Below are positions 44,027 to 55,009 of a stretch of 64,000 nt of DNA, piece by piece. The position numbers were made by a program, and so were the translations under genes. Source of the stretch: Heloderma charlesbogerti (lineage: Eukaryota; Chordata; Lepidosauria; Squamata; Helodermatidae); contig JANEZZ010000805.1 of the NCBI GenBank assembly GCA_026122225.1, positions 620,001 to 684,000 of the forward strand, written 5' to 3'. The notes under the pieces are model-generated. The model worked only from the letters and a program-made list of their open reading frames with translations, made no database searches and had not been told where the DNA came from. The first letter of the stretch is position 1; every line of letters begins with the position of its first letter.

Positions 44027-44217
44027 CCTCCCAGGCCACCCGCACTTTCTGCACTGAAAAAGCCCCATGGGAGGAATTGCCTCATGATGTCTTCCTCATG
44101 ATGGATTTAACTGAAGTGTGGGAAGATGAGGAGGCTGCCGGCTGCCAGAGAGATGACTGTACAATGAAAGTCAGGACACTTGAGCATTACACACTCCTCA
44201 GTCACCGCATATGTAAG
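44027..44217 (+). other. Candidate exon of unknown gene, opposite strand to TCERG1L
   Basis: A pyrimidine tract ending TTGCTCTGCAG precedes base 44027 and TGTAAG/GTAAGC follows base 44217, so both splice signals are good. The 191-bp interval is open in the frame reading WEELPHDVFLMMDLTEVWED. I do not recognise the peptide. A chance arrangement or an old pseudogene is equally possible. Confidence 0.25.
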
Positions 44218-44313
44218 GTAAGCACAAGAACCCCAAACCCAACCCGTAAGAATTTCTCTGGAATTGCTCCTCCTTTGAATTTCTTTTCAAAAGCCATTTA
44301 TTTCTATCAAATT

Positions 44314-44810
44314 TAGGGATGTCAGAGAATTCCAGCACGGAACCCAGTGAGGCCAGATTCTTTGGAATCCGCCCCCCTGGAATCCGTGGTGGAATAGTCT
44401 CCCGCTCCCTGCCACCCCGCGGAATCCCCCCAGGACGGAGCTTACCTGGGGCAGATGAGGCAGCAGCGGTGGCTGTGCTGGCACCGGCTGGTCTCTCAGC
44501 TGGCCGTGGCCAGGCTGCTGCAACCGCCATTTGCATCCTTGCAGGCAGCCGTGATAGGCTATGTAAGCATTTATGTATTCTATCACGGCAAAAAGCAGGG
44601 ATACAAATGGCGGCCGCTATGCCATTTGTGCCCCTGCTCTTTGCCGTGATAGGCTACGTAAGTATTTACATAGCCTATCATGGTAAAGGCAGCCATGCAA
44701 AAAACCCATGCGGAGCCGGCCGGGGAGGATTCTGGGGGGAGGGACAGAGTGCCTCCCCCCCCCCACGGATGCCCTGGCACGGAGCCAGGTAGGTGTTTCG
44801 TACATCCCTA
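44314..44810 (+). mobile_element. hAT MITE, hairpin family, 497 bp
   Basis: TAGGGATGTCAGAGAATTCC to TCGTACATCCCTA, with perfect target duplication ATCAAATT (44306-44313 and 44811-44818). Two hairpins lie at 44549-44588 and 44642-44682. CCAGGTAGGTG lies near the right end and CTTACCTGG in the left arm. It lies inside the last intron of TCERG1L, in antisense orientation. Confidence 0.94.
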
Positions 44811-45482
44811 ATCAAATTGAATGAGAATGGTCGAAAAAAATGTGGGATAAATTTTCGGCACAGCACTCAACTCCCATAAACAGGTTAAGCAGTGCTAGCT
44901 CAGAGTTTAAGACGATTCTTTGAAACAAAAACACATTTGGGGAGGATTGGTTCCAGTTTATTGCATAAATAAATTGAGCAGACATGTGTAGAGACACACT
45001 CTCAATACACGGCTCATCATACAGTGGATTGATACATTATTCATCACCATCATCTTTGCTTGCAACAAGTTCAGATGAGCCAAGTGGACACTGAGGAAGC
45101 CTAGAAAAATAAATGAATGAAAAACATTCAACCTCTGTAACACCTTTGTAACATGCCATAGCTTGTATATTGAATCAAGAGCTGTGTACCTGTGGAGCTA
45201 ATGTTATAAGCCAACTGTTATTTCTTTGTGTTTTCTTTGTTAACGTTGGTTGAAGAATAAAATGTTAAAAAGAAGAACCTATCTTGATGATTTAGAAATT
45301 GCAAAATCACAAATGAGAATCACATTTTTTTACTATGGGATTCTCAGTAGCATTCATGGAAAACAGCTTAGGAGAAGTAAGCAAGAGACAGTTCAAGGTC
45401 TCATCTTTACAGCACAGGTACCATGCTAATGATAAATTCTTGTGTGAATATAATTTGGGTTTTGGCCACAGACCAGTTTTAT

Positions 45483-46066
45483 TAGGGATGGCGCAGGCGC
45501 TCGATTCAGTCCGGGAATTTGGCAGAACCATCCCTGCCCACATCTCTGAGCCCCGTTCATCAAGCCCCTGCCCCTGCTCACCCCTTGCCCTCTCTCAGCA
45601 AATGGCCTGTGCTCACCCTGGTGGCCTCGTCGAGCTTCGCAGTCACCATTTTTTGAGAAATAAAATGGCGATCACAAAAATGTGCATATTTGCGCACATG
45701 CGAAAATGCTTATCTTTGCGAATGCACATATTTGTGTATGCGCAAAAATGCACATTTTTCAAAAATATGCATTTTTGCAAGCACACAAATATGCACCTTC
45801 ACAAAATGTGCATTTCACACATGAGAATATGTGCATTTTGCAAAATGTGCATTTTCACGCAATACAAAGGCATGCGCACTTTTGTGATCACCATTTTATC
45901 TTTTTTAAAAATGGCAACCACGGAGCTTGACAAGTCCACTGGGGTGACTGCGGGATGCTCGCCGAGCGTGGGAGGAGCTCAAGTATGGTCTGGGGACTGG
46001 CAAGCAGGGGCAGGGGCTGGGTAAGCATCTGGAGAACCCAGACGGGGGTGAGTTCGCACATCCCTA
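45483..46066 (-). mobile_element. hAT MITE, GCGCATTTTTGCG palindrome family, 584 bp
   Basis: TAGGGATGGCGCAGGCGC to GTTCGCACATCCCTA. In reverse orientation it aligns with 34261 at both ends. The central foldback (about 45660-45899) is bounded by AAAATGGCGATCACAAAAATG and TTTTGTGATCACCATTTT. Flanks AGTTTTAT and ATAATAAT do not match convincingly. Confidence 0.8.
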
Positions 46067-47887
46067 ATAATAATTTTGCATTATTGTACTTGAGCACACT
46101 GCAAACACTAATCACATCTGAAATTGGACCCCTTACTGAAAAAACAAAATAAAGTACTGCAATGGATTTTTAACTATTTGGGGGTATTTAATGCGATGAG
46201 ATAATAGATGTAGGTCGGTCGTAGTACTTTATCACTATGGGTTAGATCTTGATTAACTTATTGTCTCTGATACGTAATGCACTAAAATGTGAACATTATG
46301 AGATTACAGACATCCAGTGCTAGACTCAATATAAAATATGCACATTGTTGACATATTTAATATACAGAAATGATACTGAACATCAAGTTTAGATTTTCCT
46401 CCAGAATTCTGAAGATGGGGACTGAAAAGGTAGAATGGAGAGATGGAAGAGACTAGAGCTGGGATGAGTCTTTAAACTATCAAGCATTTGGCCTGACCCA
46501 GGAAGGGTTGAAGGTGAAAGAAGGGTAGGAACGGCCTTCCTTCTCTCATATTTTCAGAGGAGGGATGCAATTCACTGGAATTTCCTCACAGGTCAAATTG
46601 GCCAGTGGCCTTCCAAGTGCCATTTTGGGGACTGATTTTTGTGTGTGGCAGATACCACTCCCCCCACCCTCCAAAATTTCATGACCAATGAATGGCACCA
46701 TAAGAACGGAAGGTGACATTTGGTCCAGCTCTCTAAGAGACAAAGGAATCATCACACAACAAGATTTGCAGGCTCCATATACTTACAGTAATGGGCAACA
46801 TGCAGCCTGCAAAGTTTGATTCTTAAGTGGGTTCAGGTAACCAACCTATTTTCCTAAGAAGTCAGAATATAGCTCAGTTATTTCCAAATTCAGTTGCAAG
46901 TATAATCCAAAGCCAGTGCATTCCCAATGACATCATCAGGAGTGCAACAGGGGTCTGATGCCACCCTCCAACTCCCCTGCTAGGCTTCCAACCCCATTCT
47001 TCAATCACCCAGGAATTTCTAAGCAGAGCAGCTTGGAATGAGGAGGAGGAGGAGGAGGAGATGTCTCTCCCTCCTCTCTGGTAGTGGGAACACTGTTATA
47101 GCAGCAGTGCAGGTGCTAAAAGCCTAGGAAAATTTAATTAGAAAACTACAAACCCCATGATCCCTGTAGGAAACAATGCTAAGTGTATCATTTGCATGAA
47201 GCCATGTGTGACAAAAGGAGCCCCCTATCAAGTATTACCCCCCTCTTCTTCCCCAAGGTAAGGCTTTTTTTCCTTCCAGAACTAGGGACTGACAGAAGGG
47301 AGGAATGTACAGAGATTTCCAAGCATTTGTGTCAAATACTGCAGGGGTGGGTGCATGTGTATGTAGGGGTTAACATTTCTGAATGCCGACCTTTACAAAA
47401 TGCTTGCTGAAGGCAGCCCTTGAGAGCTGTTTATAGTGGAAAAAGGCAGGATAAAAAACGTTTTGAATAAATAAATAGCATGCCAGAGAACGGGCCAAGC
47501 TAAAACCTTTCTCCCTGCTATTCTAAGATTTCTTCTGGAAGTGAAGTTTTGCTTTTGTTTTACATGGAGGGGCATTTAAAAATTTATTTCCCCACCCGCA
47601 AGCTGAACTGGTATTTTCCATCCCATCATGAGCTCATTCGGTTGCATCTGGACCAGGCTTTCATTTACTTTTATTCAAGGAGCACCAAGCACAGCTGCTC
47701 TGCAACAATTCTTCATGATAATGGGGCTTTCTTCCGTCTGCCTGAAGCAGCAGGACTTGATGCACTGCACCTATGCACTGGCACACTTAGTAGTGTGTAG
47801 GTTTTCCTTGAGCATAACCTAATTTTAGCCAGCATCCTCATTCGGGAGTTTCTCAAACAGGATCTGTATTGGAAAATCACTCCATAC

Positions 47888-48006
47888 CTTGGTGACAATT
47901 TAGATTCCTCCAGCAGCTTTTTAAACTCTTCTTTGGCTAGCAGTAACTTGTTTTTCTTTTCTTTGTATTCTTCTCTTATTCTGGTCTTGACAAACTGCTC
48001 AAATAT
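47888..48006 (-). CDS. TCERG1L: TCERG1L exon (end of first FF, start of second FF domain)
   Basis: On the minus strand, CTTCTTAAG precedes ATATTTGAGC. The exon reads [20 protein letters not shown], then [19 protein letters not shown], and ends mid-Arg with CCAAG before GTATGG. The first stretch is the terminal helix of FF domain 1, with a Lys/Glu-rich linker. The second is helix 1 of FF domain 2, with the conserved Phe in EEFKKLL. The 119 bases are 39 codons plus two bases, in phase with its neighbours. Confidence 0.92.
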
Positions 48007-48118
48007 CTTAAGAAGGAAAGGGGAAGAAAAGATCACAGAACATTATGACATTAGTTTCCAGTTAAATCTGCTCCACTCAGTTAGTTAATCTTCATATAGA
48101 GCAAAACACATGATTTAG

Positions 48119-48254
48119 GGCACAATCCTATGCATGTTTGGACAGAAAAAAGTCCTACAATTTCCAGCATGCCCCAGCCAGCATACCTGTCTGGAGGGAT
48201 GCTGGGAACTGTAGGACTTTTTTTCTGTCTATACATGCATAGGATTGCACCCTT
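48119..48254. repeat. CCCAGCAT/CAATCCTATGC palindromic repeat
   Basis: CACAATCCTATGCATGTTTG is mirrored by TACATGCATAGGATTGCACC, with an inner GTCCTACAATTTCCAGCATG / ATGCTGGGAACTGTAGGAC hairpin. Confidence 0.8.
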
Positions 48255-48960
48255 AGAAGCAAATGGAGTTATACTGGGTGAAATTCCCTTGAGCTGATCA
48301 TACCATCCTTGAGGAAGGGGCTGTCAAGAGAGTTGTGCTGCTGTCTGGGAGTTAGATTGAGGGGAGGTTTCAAACAAAGGATTAATGGGTTGAATCCACA
48401 CTGAATCATATTTAGAGTAGACTCATTGTAGTCCCTTTGAAATCAATGGGACTTGAGCTTGTTATAAGTTTGGATCCAACCCATACTTCAGTTGTTGAAT
48501 GCATGCTCTGTTTGGACAAGGTCCTGAGTTCAATCTAGGCTGTGAATTTGTTTTGGGACATATTAGAAAGTGGGATGAATGAGACCCTTACAGCCCATTC
48601 ATCCCAAACTAAAACCAATGGTGCAAATGATTCACAAATGAGAAGATATGGTTTTGATTCTTCAGCCAGTGGTAGATCCAGTGGATGAGGAGGGGAAAAC
48701 TGATTGAAACTGTAACTCTCCAGTCTTCAGCTCCAGACATGTTTTAGCCAAAGTGTCCATCCAATCATCTCAGAACCCTCCAATCATACAATAGCTATGG
48801 GAGAGATGGGGAGGAACATAAAAGTTTGAAATATAAGTCATGCATCTGTACCTCTCCTCTTTACTTAATGTTGTGATCTGAGATCTTTGATTTGAGTGTT
48901 TGAGGATTCTGTTTGAAACATGTGACTGCCTCCCTCCCTCCCCATGTGTTATACTTTTTA

Positions 48961-49054
48961 CAGTGCAATCCTATACATGCCTACTCAGAAGTCATCCTCG
49001 TTGTGTTCAATACAGCTGACTCCCAGGCAAGTGGGTATACAATTGCACTCTTAA
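48961..49054. repeat. CAATCCTATGCATG-type palindromic repeat
   Basis: GCAATCCTATACATGCC to GTGGGTATACAATTGCAC. Confidence 0.75.
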
Positions 49055-49269
49055 TGCCTTGAATAGGACCATTCTAATCTGATAATCTTAGGTGAGAATG
49101 ATTTAATCAGTCTGTGGTTTGAATGCTTGGGGCAGCATTTGAAAATCGAAATACAGGGGCCAGACCTTGTATCTGCCCACTACACACATTCCCTCTGAGT
49201 TATTAATCGGATGATATGGAAGGCATTGTACTTTGGGGGTACGGTGTGTAGCATTTGCAGTACAGCTGT

Positions 49270-49478
49270 CATCCATTGTAGAAATATAGGAAGCTGCCTT
49301 ATACTGACTCAGACCATTGGGTCTATCTAGGTCAGTACTGCTAACATCGACTGGCAGCAGCTCTACACAGTTTCAGGCAGGAACCTTTCATAGCTCTATC
49401 TGGAGATACTGAGGACTGAAACTGGGACCTTCTGCATGTAAAGTAGGTGCTCTACCAGTGAGCTACAGCCTCCCCACA
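49270..49478 (-). repeat. tRNA-derived SINE
   Basis: Reverse complement of the family at 3827: AGGAAGCTGCCTTATACTGA at the low end, then AGCTCTATCTGGAGATAC. The tRNA head (CTACCAGTGAGCTACAGC) is at the high end. Confidence 0.8.
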
Positions 49479-49575
49479 AGGAGGAGACAGACAGAGATTG
49501 TTTGTCTCCCTACACACACACACACCATCCGAGACTTCAAGATTCGACATACAAGTCTGATGATGCACCCCTGTG

Positions 49576-50051
49576 TGTTGCCCCCGGCCGTGGGCATTGA
49601 ACTCTTAGGTTAAAAGTGCCAAGATAGGGATAAATCAGATTCAATGGTTTACTTACAAGGAGTACTTTATTGAGTAACTTACAGCACACAGGCGTACCCA
49701 ATGGTTGGATCAGACAGCTTCTCTGAACCCAGAGCCAAGGGGTACAATGGGTTTTATACAATACATGTTAGCAGTAAGCAGCATAACAGCAGCAAGCCTA
49801 GACTAGAGGGCATTCCCAACATGGACTAACAGCACTAGGTTCTCAGCACAGCCACAGTAGCTTTAAGGTAAACAAACTCTGCTTCCCAGGCACATCAGAG
49901 ATAAGACAGTCTCCTCATTGGTAAGGAATGCACTGAGAAGGCTGTTATCGGCCTTTTGACTCATCTGCACATCCTCAGAGGCTTCCTAGCATGGGAATTG
50001 CACCAATAACGAACTTAAGCAAGCATTATGGATCTCTAGGCCCCTCTAACA
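49576..50051 (-). repeat. Retroviral-type solo LTR (476 bp)
   Basis: On the minus strand it runs from TGTTAGAGGGGCC to GGGGGCAACA, ending in the TG...CA pair. TATAAAAC lies at 49758-49751 with AATAAA about 90 bases further (49671-49666), the promoter and polyadenylation spacing of a retroviral R region. No internal coding region and no partner LTR are present. A clean target duplication is not visible. It is an endogenous retrovirus remnant in the same transcriptional sense as TCERG1L. Confidence 0.7.
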
Positions 50052-51299
50052 CTACAAATGACTTGGCTACGCTCCTGGGGCCAATACACCTTTGAAAGTC
50101 TAGTGCTTAAAGCCTTTTATGCAGGTCTTCCTGCCTGGTCATTCCTGTGCACCTCTGCCATATGCCTCTTAGTTGAGTTTGGGTGGGAGTTAGGGTGTGT
50201 CCAGTGTGCCTGAAAACTGCACGCCAATAGAATGGGAAACACAGATATTACAGGCAGGAGAAGAGGAGCTGGCTGTCTTGTGGAAATGATGAAAACAGTG
50301 AGAACCTTGTGACAAAACAAATGCCACTCTTCAATTATGGAAAACAAAACGAATGAAGTTTTCAATAATAAAAACAAATGGAGAAACAAAACAGATCCTC
50401 CTCCTCCTCTTCTTCTTCTGGCTAAGCACCCCATATTCCTCTAATCATGGGGATCTGGGTGGCACAGCTTGGTGGAAAAAAAAATCTGCAGGAGACCTTG
50501 AATAGCTACTGCCTGTTGGATGATACAGTACGGAACTCAATGAACCAATGTTTCACTCAGTATTGTGCAATTCATATGTTCATAAAGGGACTTCAGCAAA
50601 TCACTGGTAGGTATGTAAATGAGGCAATTGTGTACTGCTTGATCACACCTAATAGTAATTGATTTGACAGGTAATATCTGGCTACAAAACCAAATTGCTT
50701 TCAGAAAGGCAATTTGAGTTCTGTGTGCCTGCGTACTCATAGTCTATGTTCCCCAAGGCTTGTGGTATTATTCATTTTATATCTGTAGAGTAATCATTGT
50801 TAATCTGCTGTGACCTTTTCATTGTAATTGATGTGTGAGATGAGACAAGATGCCAATAAAACAAGAGAAAGTTCAATCCACAATCCAATTGTGATCCACT
50901 TAGTTCCAGAGTAACTAGCTTCTGTGGAAAGACTGGTAAGGAAGCAGCCTGATGGTTGCTCTAAGTAATGTAAACTATTGATAGGATTTTTGGACAGGGT
51001 TGGTGTCATATGTCTGTTCAGTATAGCAAATAGCTACAATGTTGTAGCTAATTAGATGTTAAATAACAGGAGGCTGTTGGGAGCTGTTGCATTTGAACCA
51101 CAGTCTGAAGGGTATCGAGAAGCAGCTTCTGGGCTAATCATGATTTGCCTGATTCATGCACTGGCATCACAAATTATCACTGGTCTAGAAGTAGAAGACG
51201 AATGGCAACATTCATTGACGTGGCTCAAGTGAGCACATTTGTACTTTGTGGAATTGTTTGAGGACTGGCATTTAAGAAAGGGGACTCTAACTTGATAGG

Positions 51300-51478
51300 G
51301 AGGAACTGTCTATCAGTCGTAGAGCGCCTGCTTTGCATGTAGAAGGTCCCAAGTTCAGTCCCTGGCATCTCCAGATAGAGATCTTTTTCAACCCTGTCTA
51401 AAACCTTGGAGAACTGTTGGCTGTCAGTGTAGATAGGACTGGGCTAGATGGACCAATGGGCTAACATTGTAGAAGGTG
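51300..51478 (+). repeat. tRNA-derived SINE
   Basis: Same family as 3827. B-box-like AGTTCAGTCCC lies near 51353, preceded by CTTTGCATGTAGAAGGTCCC. The body has GGGCTAGATGGACCAATGGG. Confidence 0.75.
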
Positions 51479-51569
51479 TTCATATGATGCAAAATTTAAG
51501 GAGGAAAAAAGACCCAGTTTGCTGAAGAGGAATCCCGAAAATGTACCTCAACTGAAGAATAAAGTTACT

Positions 51570-51900
51570 GGATTGAGTCTAGAATCTGCCTTCCATGGAT
51601 AGAAGGACTCCTTCCAGCGCTTCTGAACCAGTGGAGTGATCCACTGATGGAATGGAGGTTGCGGCAATCTTTACCAATTCCCCCCTTTCTCTGCAGCCCC
51701 CTATGCTTCCCCAAATCTGCTCCATAGGGTTGGAGGACCCTCCAGAAAAGTGGGGGAAGTGGCTGAAGAGGGAGGGAGGAACTGGCAAAGATCATCTCTC
51801 CCTCACCCTTTCCACCAGCAGAAGCATTCTGAGTGGAAGCCATTTCATGGAATGCTCCCACTGGCAGAAAAGAAGCTGGATAGTTAGTGACACAGATCGA
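51570..51900. repeat. Unclassified repeat, related to 36200-36410
   Basis: AGAATCTGCCTTCCATGG and GAAGGACTCCTTCC resemble the start of a segment at 36209. The similarity is patchy and the type is unknown. Confidence 0.3.
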
Positions 51901-52128
51901 TATGGCCACAAAGAACAGATGGTATTCTGAAGGTCAGGAGCACATGACTATACTTCCTATCTGCAAATTAGGTGCCCCAATCCAACAAGGTGTGATAGAC
52001 ACATGCAAACAGGTGCTGTGTGTGTGATTTCCAAGCCTAGAGGAGCAGCTGGGGTGCACATGTAGCCAGTTGCAAACACTGACTCTGATCAGCTCTTTAG
52101 AAAAGAGGGAGCAGAAGCTGGATTTGGG

Positions 52129-52556
52129 GTGCAATCCTATGGGGATAGGCGGCTGCCTCCAAACTTGGAAGTGACTGCCTATCCGATGCAGGGCAGGAGA
52201 GATACAGAGGGGATCATTCCCTCCGCGCTTCTCCTGCCCTTCATTTGCAGCTAGACGGCCGATTTCGTCTGTCTAGCTGCGGGAAGGCGGAGCAGGGAAG
52301 GAGGCTGCCGGATGACACATAGGATGTGTTGTACCAGCATTTCCGCCTTCCCCGCCCTGGAAGGCCCTCCCCTCCAGAATGCCCTGTTTTGGCTGCTCCG
52401 TGCTCCTCTTCCGAGCACGGAAGGTGAGACTGTTCCACGCTGCCTGCGAGGTAGTGCAGAAGGGGGGGAAGGTTCTGGGAACTGGCCTTGGAGTACGTCC
52501 GGCAAACCATATAGCCTATGGCCATCTAGCCATTGACTAGCAGCCATAGGATTGCT
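52129..52556. repeat. Foldback-like repeat, GCAATCCTATGG ends, GC-rich
   Basis: GTGCAATCCTATGGGGATAG at the left is mirrored by GCAGCCATAGGATTGC at the right. CAGCTAGACGGCCGATTTCG with CGTCTGTCTAGCTG forms an inner hairpin. Confidence 0.5.
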
Positions 52557-53589
52557 GCCTTAGTTGCCTCCAGTCAGTCTTCCCTGAAAAACAGCTGGTC
52601 AGCACAACTATGCTTATTTGAGAGAGATATGAGCACACACGGCTGGATCAGAGCCATCCTGTTCTGAGAACAGCAATATGGATATTTGCTGATATTTTGT
52701 TTAATTATTTTTACTGAAACCTTGTCAGGTTCTTCTAAAAAGAAAAATCCAATGTACTTCCCAGCCTTCTTCAGAGTGCCAAAGAGTCATATAATAAGAA
52801 ACACATTTTAATAGTTACAGGAAACAGACCTCCATGAGGTCAAAAATAGATGATGACCACATTAAGTTAAAATTAATAAATGGCTCATTATCCCAGCATC
52901 CGAGCCCTTAAATGCAATGCTATTTGTAGCCTCAGTGTTCACCCATTCGCTTATCCCTTTTCTGTCAAGATTGTAGCACCATTGTGGGCAGTGATGATAT
53001 CAATCTGTTGGGACATAACGATCAATAAATAATTGCAAACTGAGAAAGCAGAAGAAGAGTTTGTGCTTAATCAAAAGAAGCCCTTTCCCCAGATAGCCAT
53101 GAGAGAATGGTGCCTAGTTGGTTGCTTCGTTAGCAAGCAAATCCTTGTGAAAGCTCAGATATGACTTGCTCAGATCTGACAACCAAGAGATGCGATGAGA
53201 ATGCATCCTTTGTCTTTGTGGATAGGCTCTTCCAACAGATGAAGCAATAAACCTGCCCTTTTCAAATCCTTTATTTACTTGAGAAAGGAGGCCACATAAT
53301 CTGCCAATTTATTGAAAACTATGATCCTCTGCCTGCATTTTGTAGGAGAGTGTACAGATGTGCAACATTTCCTCAACACCTTCGTTGGAGCTTCTTCTTG
53401 TTTTCCAAATGAAGGGTGGGGGAGAAATTCTTGGGGATGTATGTGGGTGCGAAGAAATGCTCAGGATTTCTGAGTGGCAGCAAGAGCACTTAACTACTGC
53501 TGTCCAAGGTGATCCGAGGGCTCCTTTCTTTCTTTTAACTTCGTAAGTGAAGCCATGCTGCAGTGTCAGGGCAGCCACCTTTTCCCCCA

Positions 53590-55009
53590 TATAATTTATT
53601 CATTTATTATTTATTTATTCAGTTTATAACTCATCTATATACAAGATATACTCTAGGCAGCGTACAAAGTTAAAAACAATTTAACAAGAAACCCAACCAT
53701 AAAAACAATGCAGCATAAAACAGTATATAACCATCAGTGAAAAGGAATGAGAATTCTGAACAGGGAAGGCCTGCCAGAATAATAGAGCCTTTAGTTTTTG
53801 CTTGAAAACCTTTAAGGAGGTCAGCAGGTGCATTTCATCTGGCAAGTCATTCCACAACTGAGGAGTGGCAAAGGAAAAGGCCCTCTTGCATGTGGCTGCT
53901 GATCTCACATTAGGCAGTTGCAGCAGATAAGGGGACCTTAGGTGGCCGACTGAGATGTAGGGGAGAAGGTGCTCCCTAAGGTACCTTGGACTTAGACTAT
54001 GTAAGACCTTAAAGGTAAGAACCAGCACTTTATATTTGGCCTGGAACCAAATTGGCAGCCAGTGTAAAGATTTTAAAACCGGTGTAATATGGCCTCCATG
54101 GGGCGTCCCAGAGACCAACCTGGCTGCCATATTTTGTACCAGTTGGAGTTTCTGAACTAGATATACAGGCAGCCCCAAGTACAGCATATTACAGAAATCA
54201 AGCCTAGGGGTTACCAGTGCGTGCACCACTGTTACCTGGACCACATGTTCCAGGGATGGCCATAGCTGGCATATCAGCCAAAGTTGATTACAGGCGCTGC
54301 TCACTGTCACCTCCACCTGGGGTGCCAGGAGCAGGGTTGGGTCAAGAAGCACCCCAAACTATGAACTTGCTCCTTCGGGGGAAGTGCAACCCCATCCAGA
54401 ACTGGTTGACATACCTCAGTCCCTGAATTAGGGCCCTTCATGGTGAGGACTTCTATCTTGCCTGATTCAGCTTCAGCTTGTTCTCCCTTATCCAGCCCAT
54501 TACCAACTTCAGGCAATCATTCAGAGGAGTCATACCTTCTTTGAATGAAAATGTTATGGAGACATAGATTTAGGTGTCATCAGCATACTGATAACACCCA
54601 GCCCCAAATCTCCTGATGATCTCTGCCAGCAGTTTCATGTAGATATTAAACAGCATCAGGGATAGGATGGAGCCATGAGGGATTCCACGTAACAGCTCCT
54701 TTTTCAAGGAGCAACTATCCCAAGCAACACCATCTGGAACTGTCCTGAAAGAAAGGAGTGGAACCACTGCAGAGCAGTGTCCCCAAACCCCAACTCCCTC
54801 AGGCTATCCAGAAGGATACCATGGTCAATGGCATTGAATGCCACTGAAAAGTCCAAAAGAACCAATAGGGATGCACTCTCCCTATCGATTCCCAGGTGAA
54901 GATCATCCACCAAGGTGACCATGGCAGCCTCAACTCTGTATCCTGCTCTAAAGCCAGTTTGAAATGGGTCCAGGTAATCAGTTTAATCCAAGAGTGCGTG
55001 GATCTGGTA
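53590..55009 (-). pseudogene. L2-clade LINE, 3' half of the reverse transcriptase ORF
   Basis: Minus-strand frames in order: VTLVDDLHLGIDRESASLLV then LDFSVAFNAIDHGILLDSLR (54922-54704), GIPHGSILSLMLFNIYMKLL with YQYADDT (catalytic box), then a long C-terminal frame (54352-53681) with SLHWLPIWFQAKYKVLVLTF and CKRAFSFATPQLWNDLPDE. Frameshifts at about 54720 and 54560 break it. The 3' end is the AT-rich run at 53590. It is the best preserved L2 copy in the window. Confidence 0.88.

Larger units (their letters stand above)
41232..47887 (-). other. TCERG1L last intron
   Basis: It contains foldback repeats (41571, 41764), hAT-like elements (42129, 44314, 45483), a GT/AT microsatellite (43291) and an L1 fragment (43404). 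A candidate opposite-strand exon lies at 44027-44217. The remainder, including 46071-47887, is unassigned. Confidence 0.7.
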
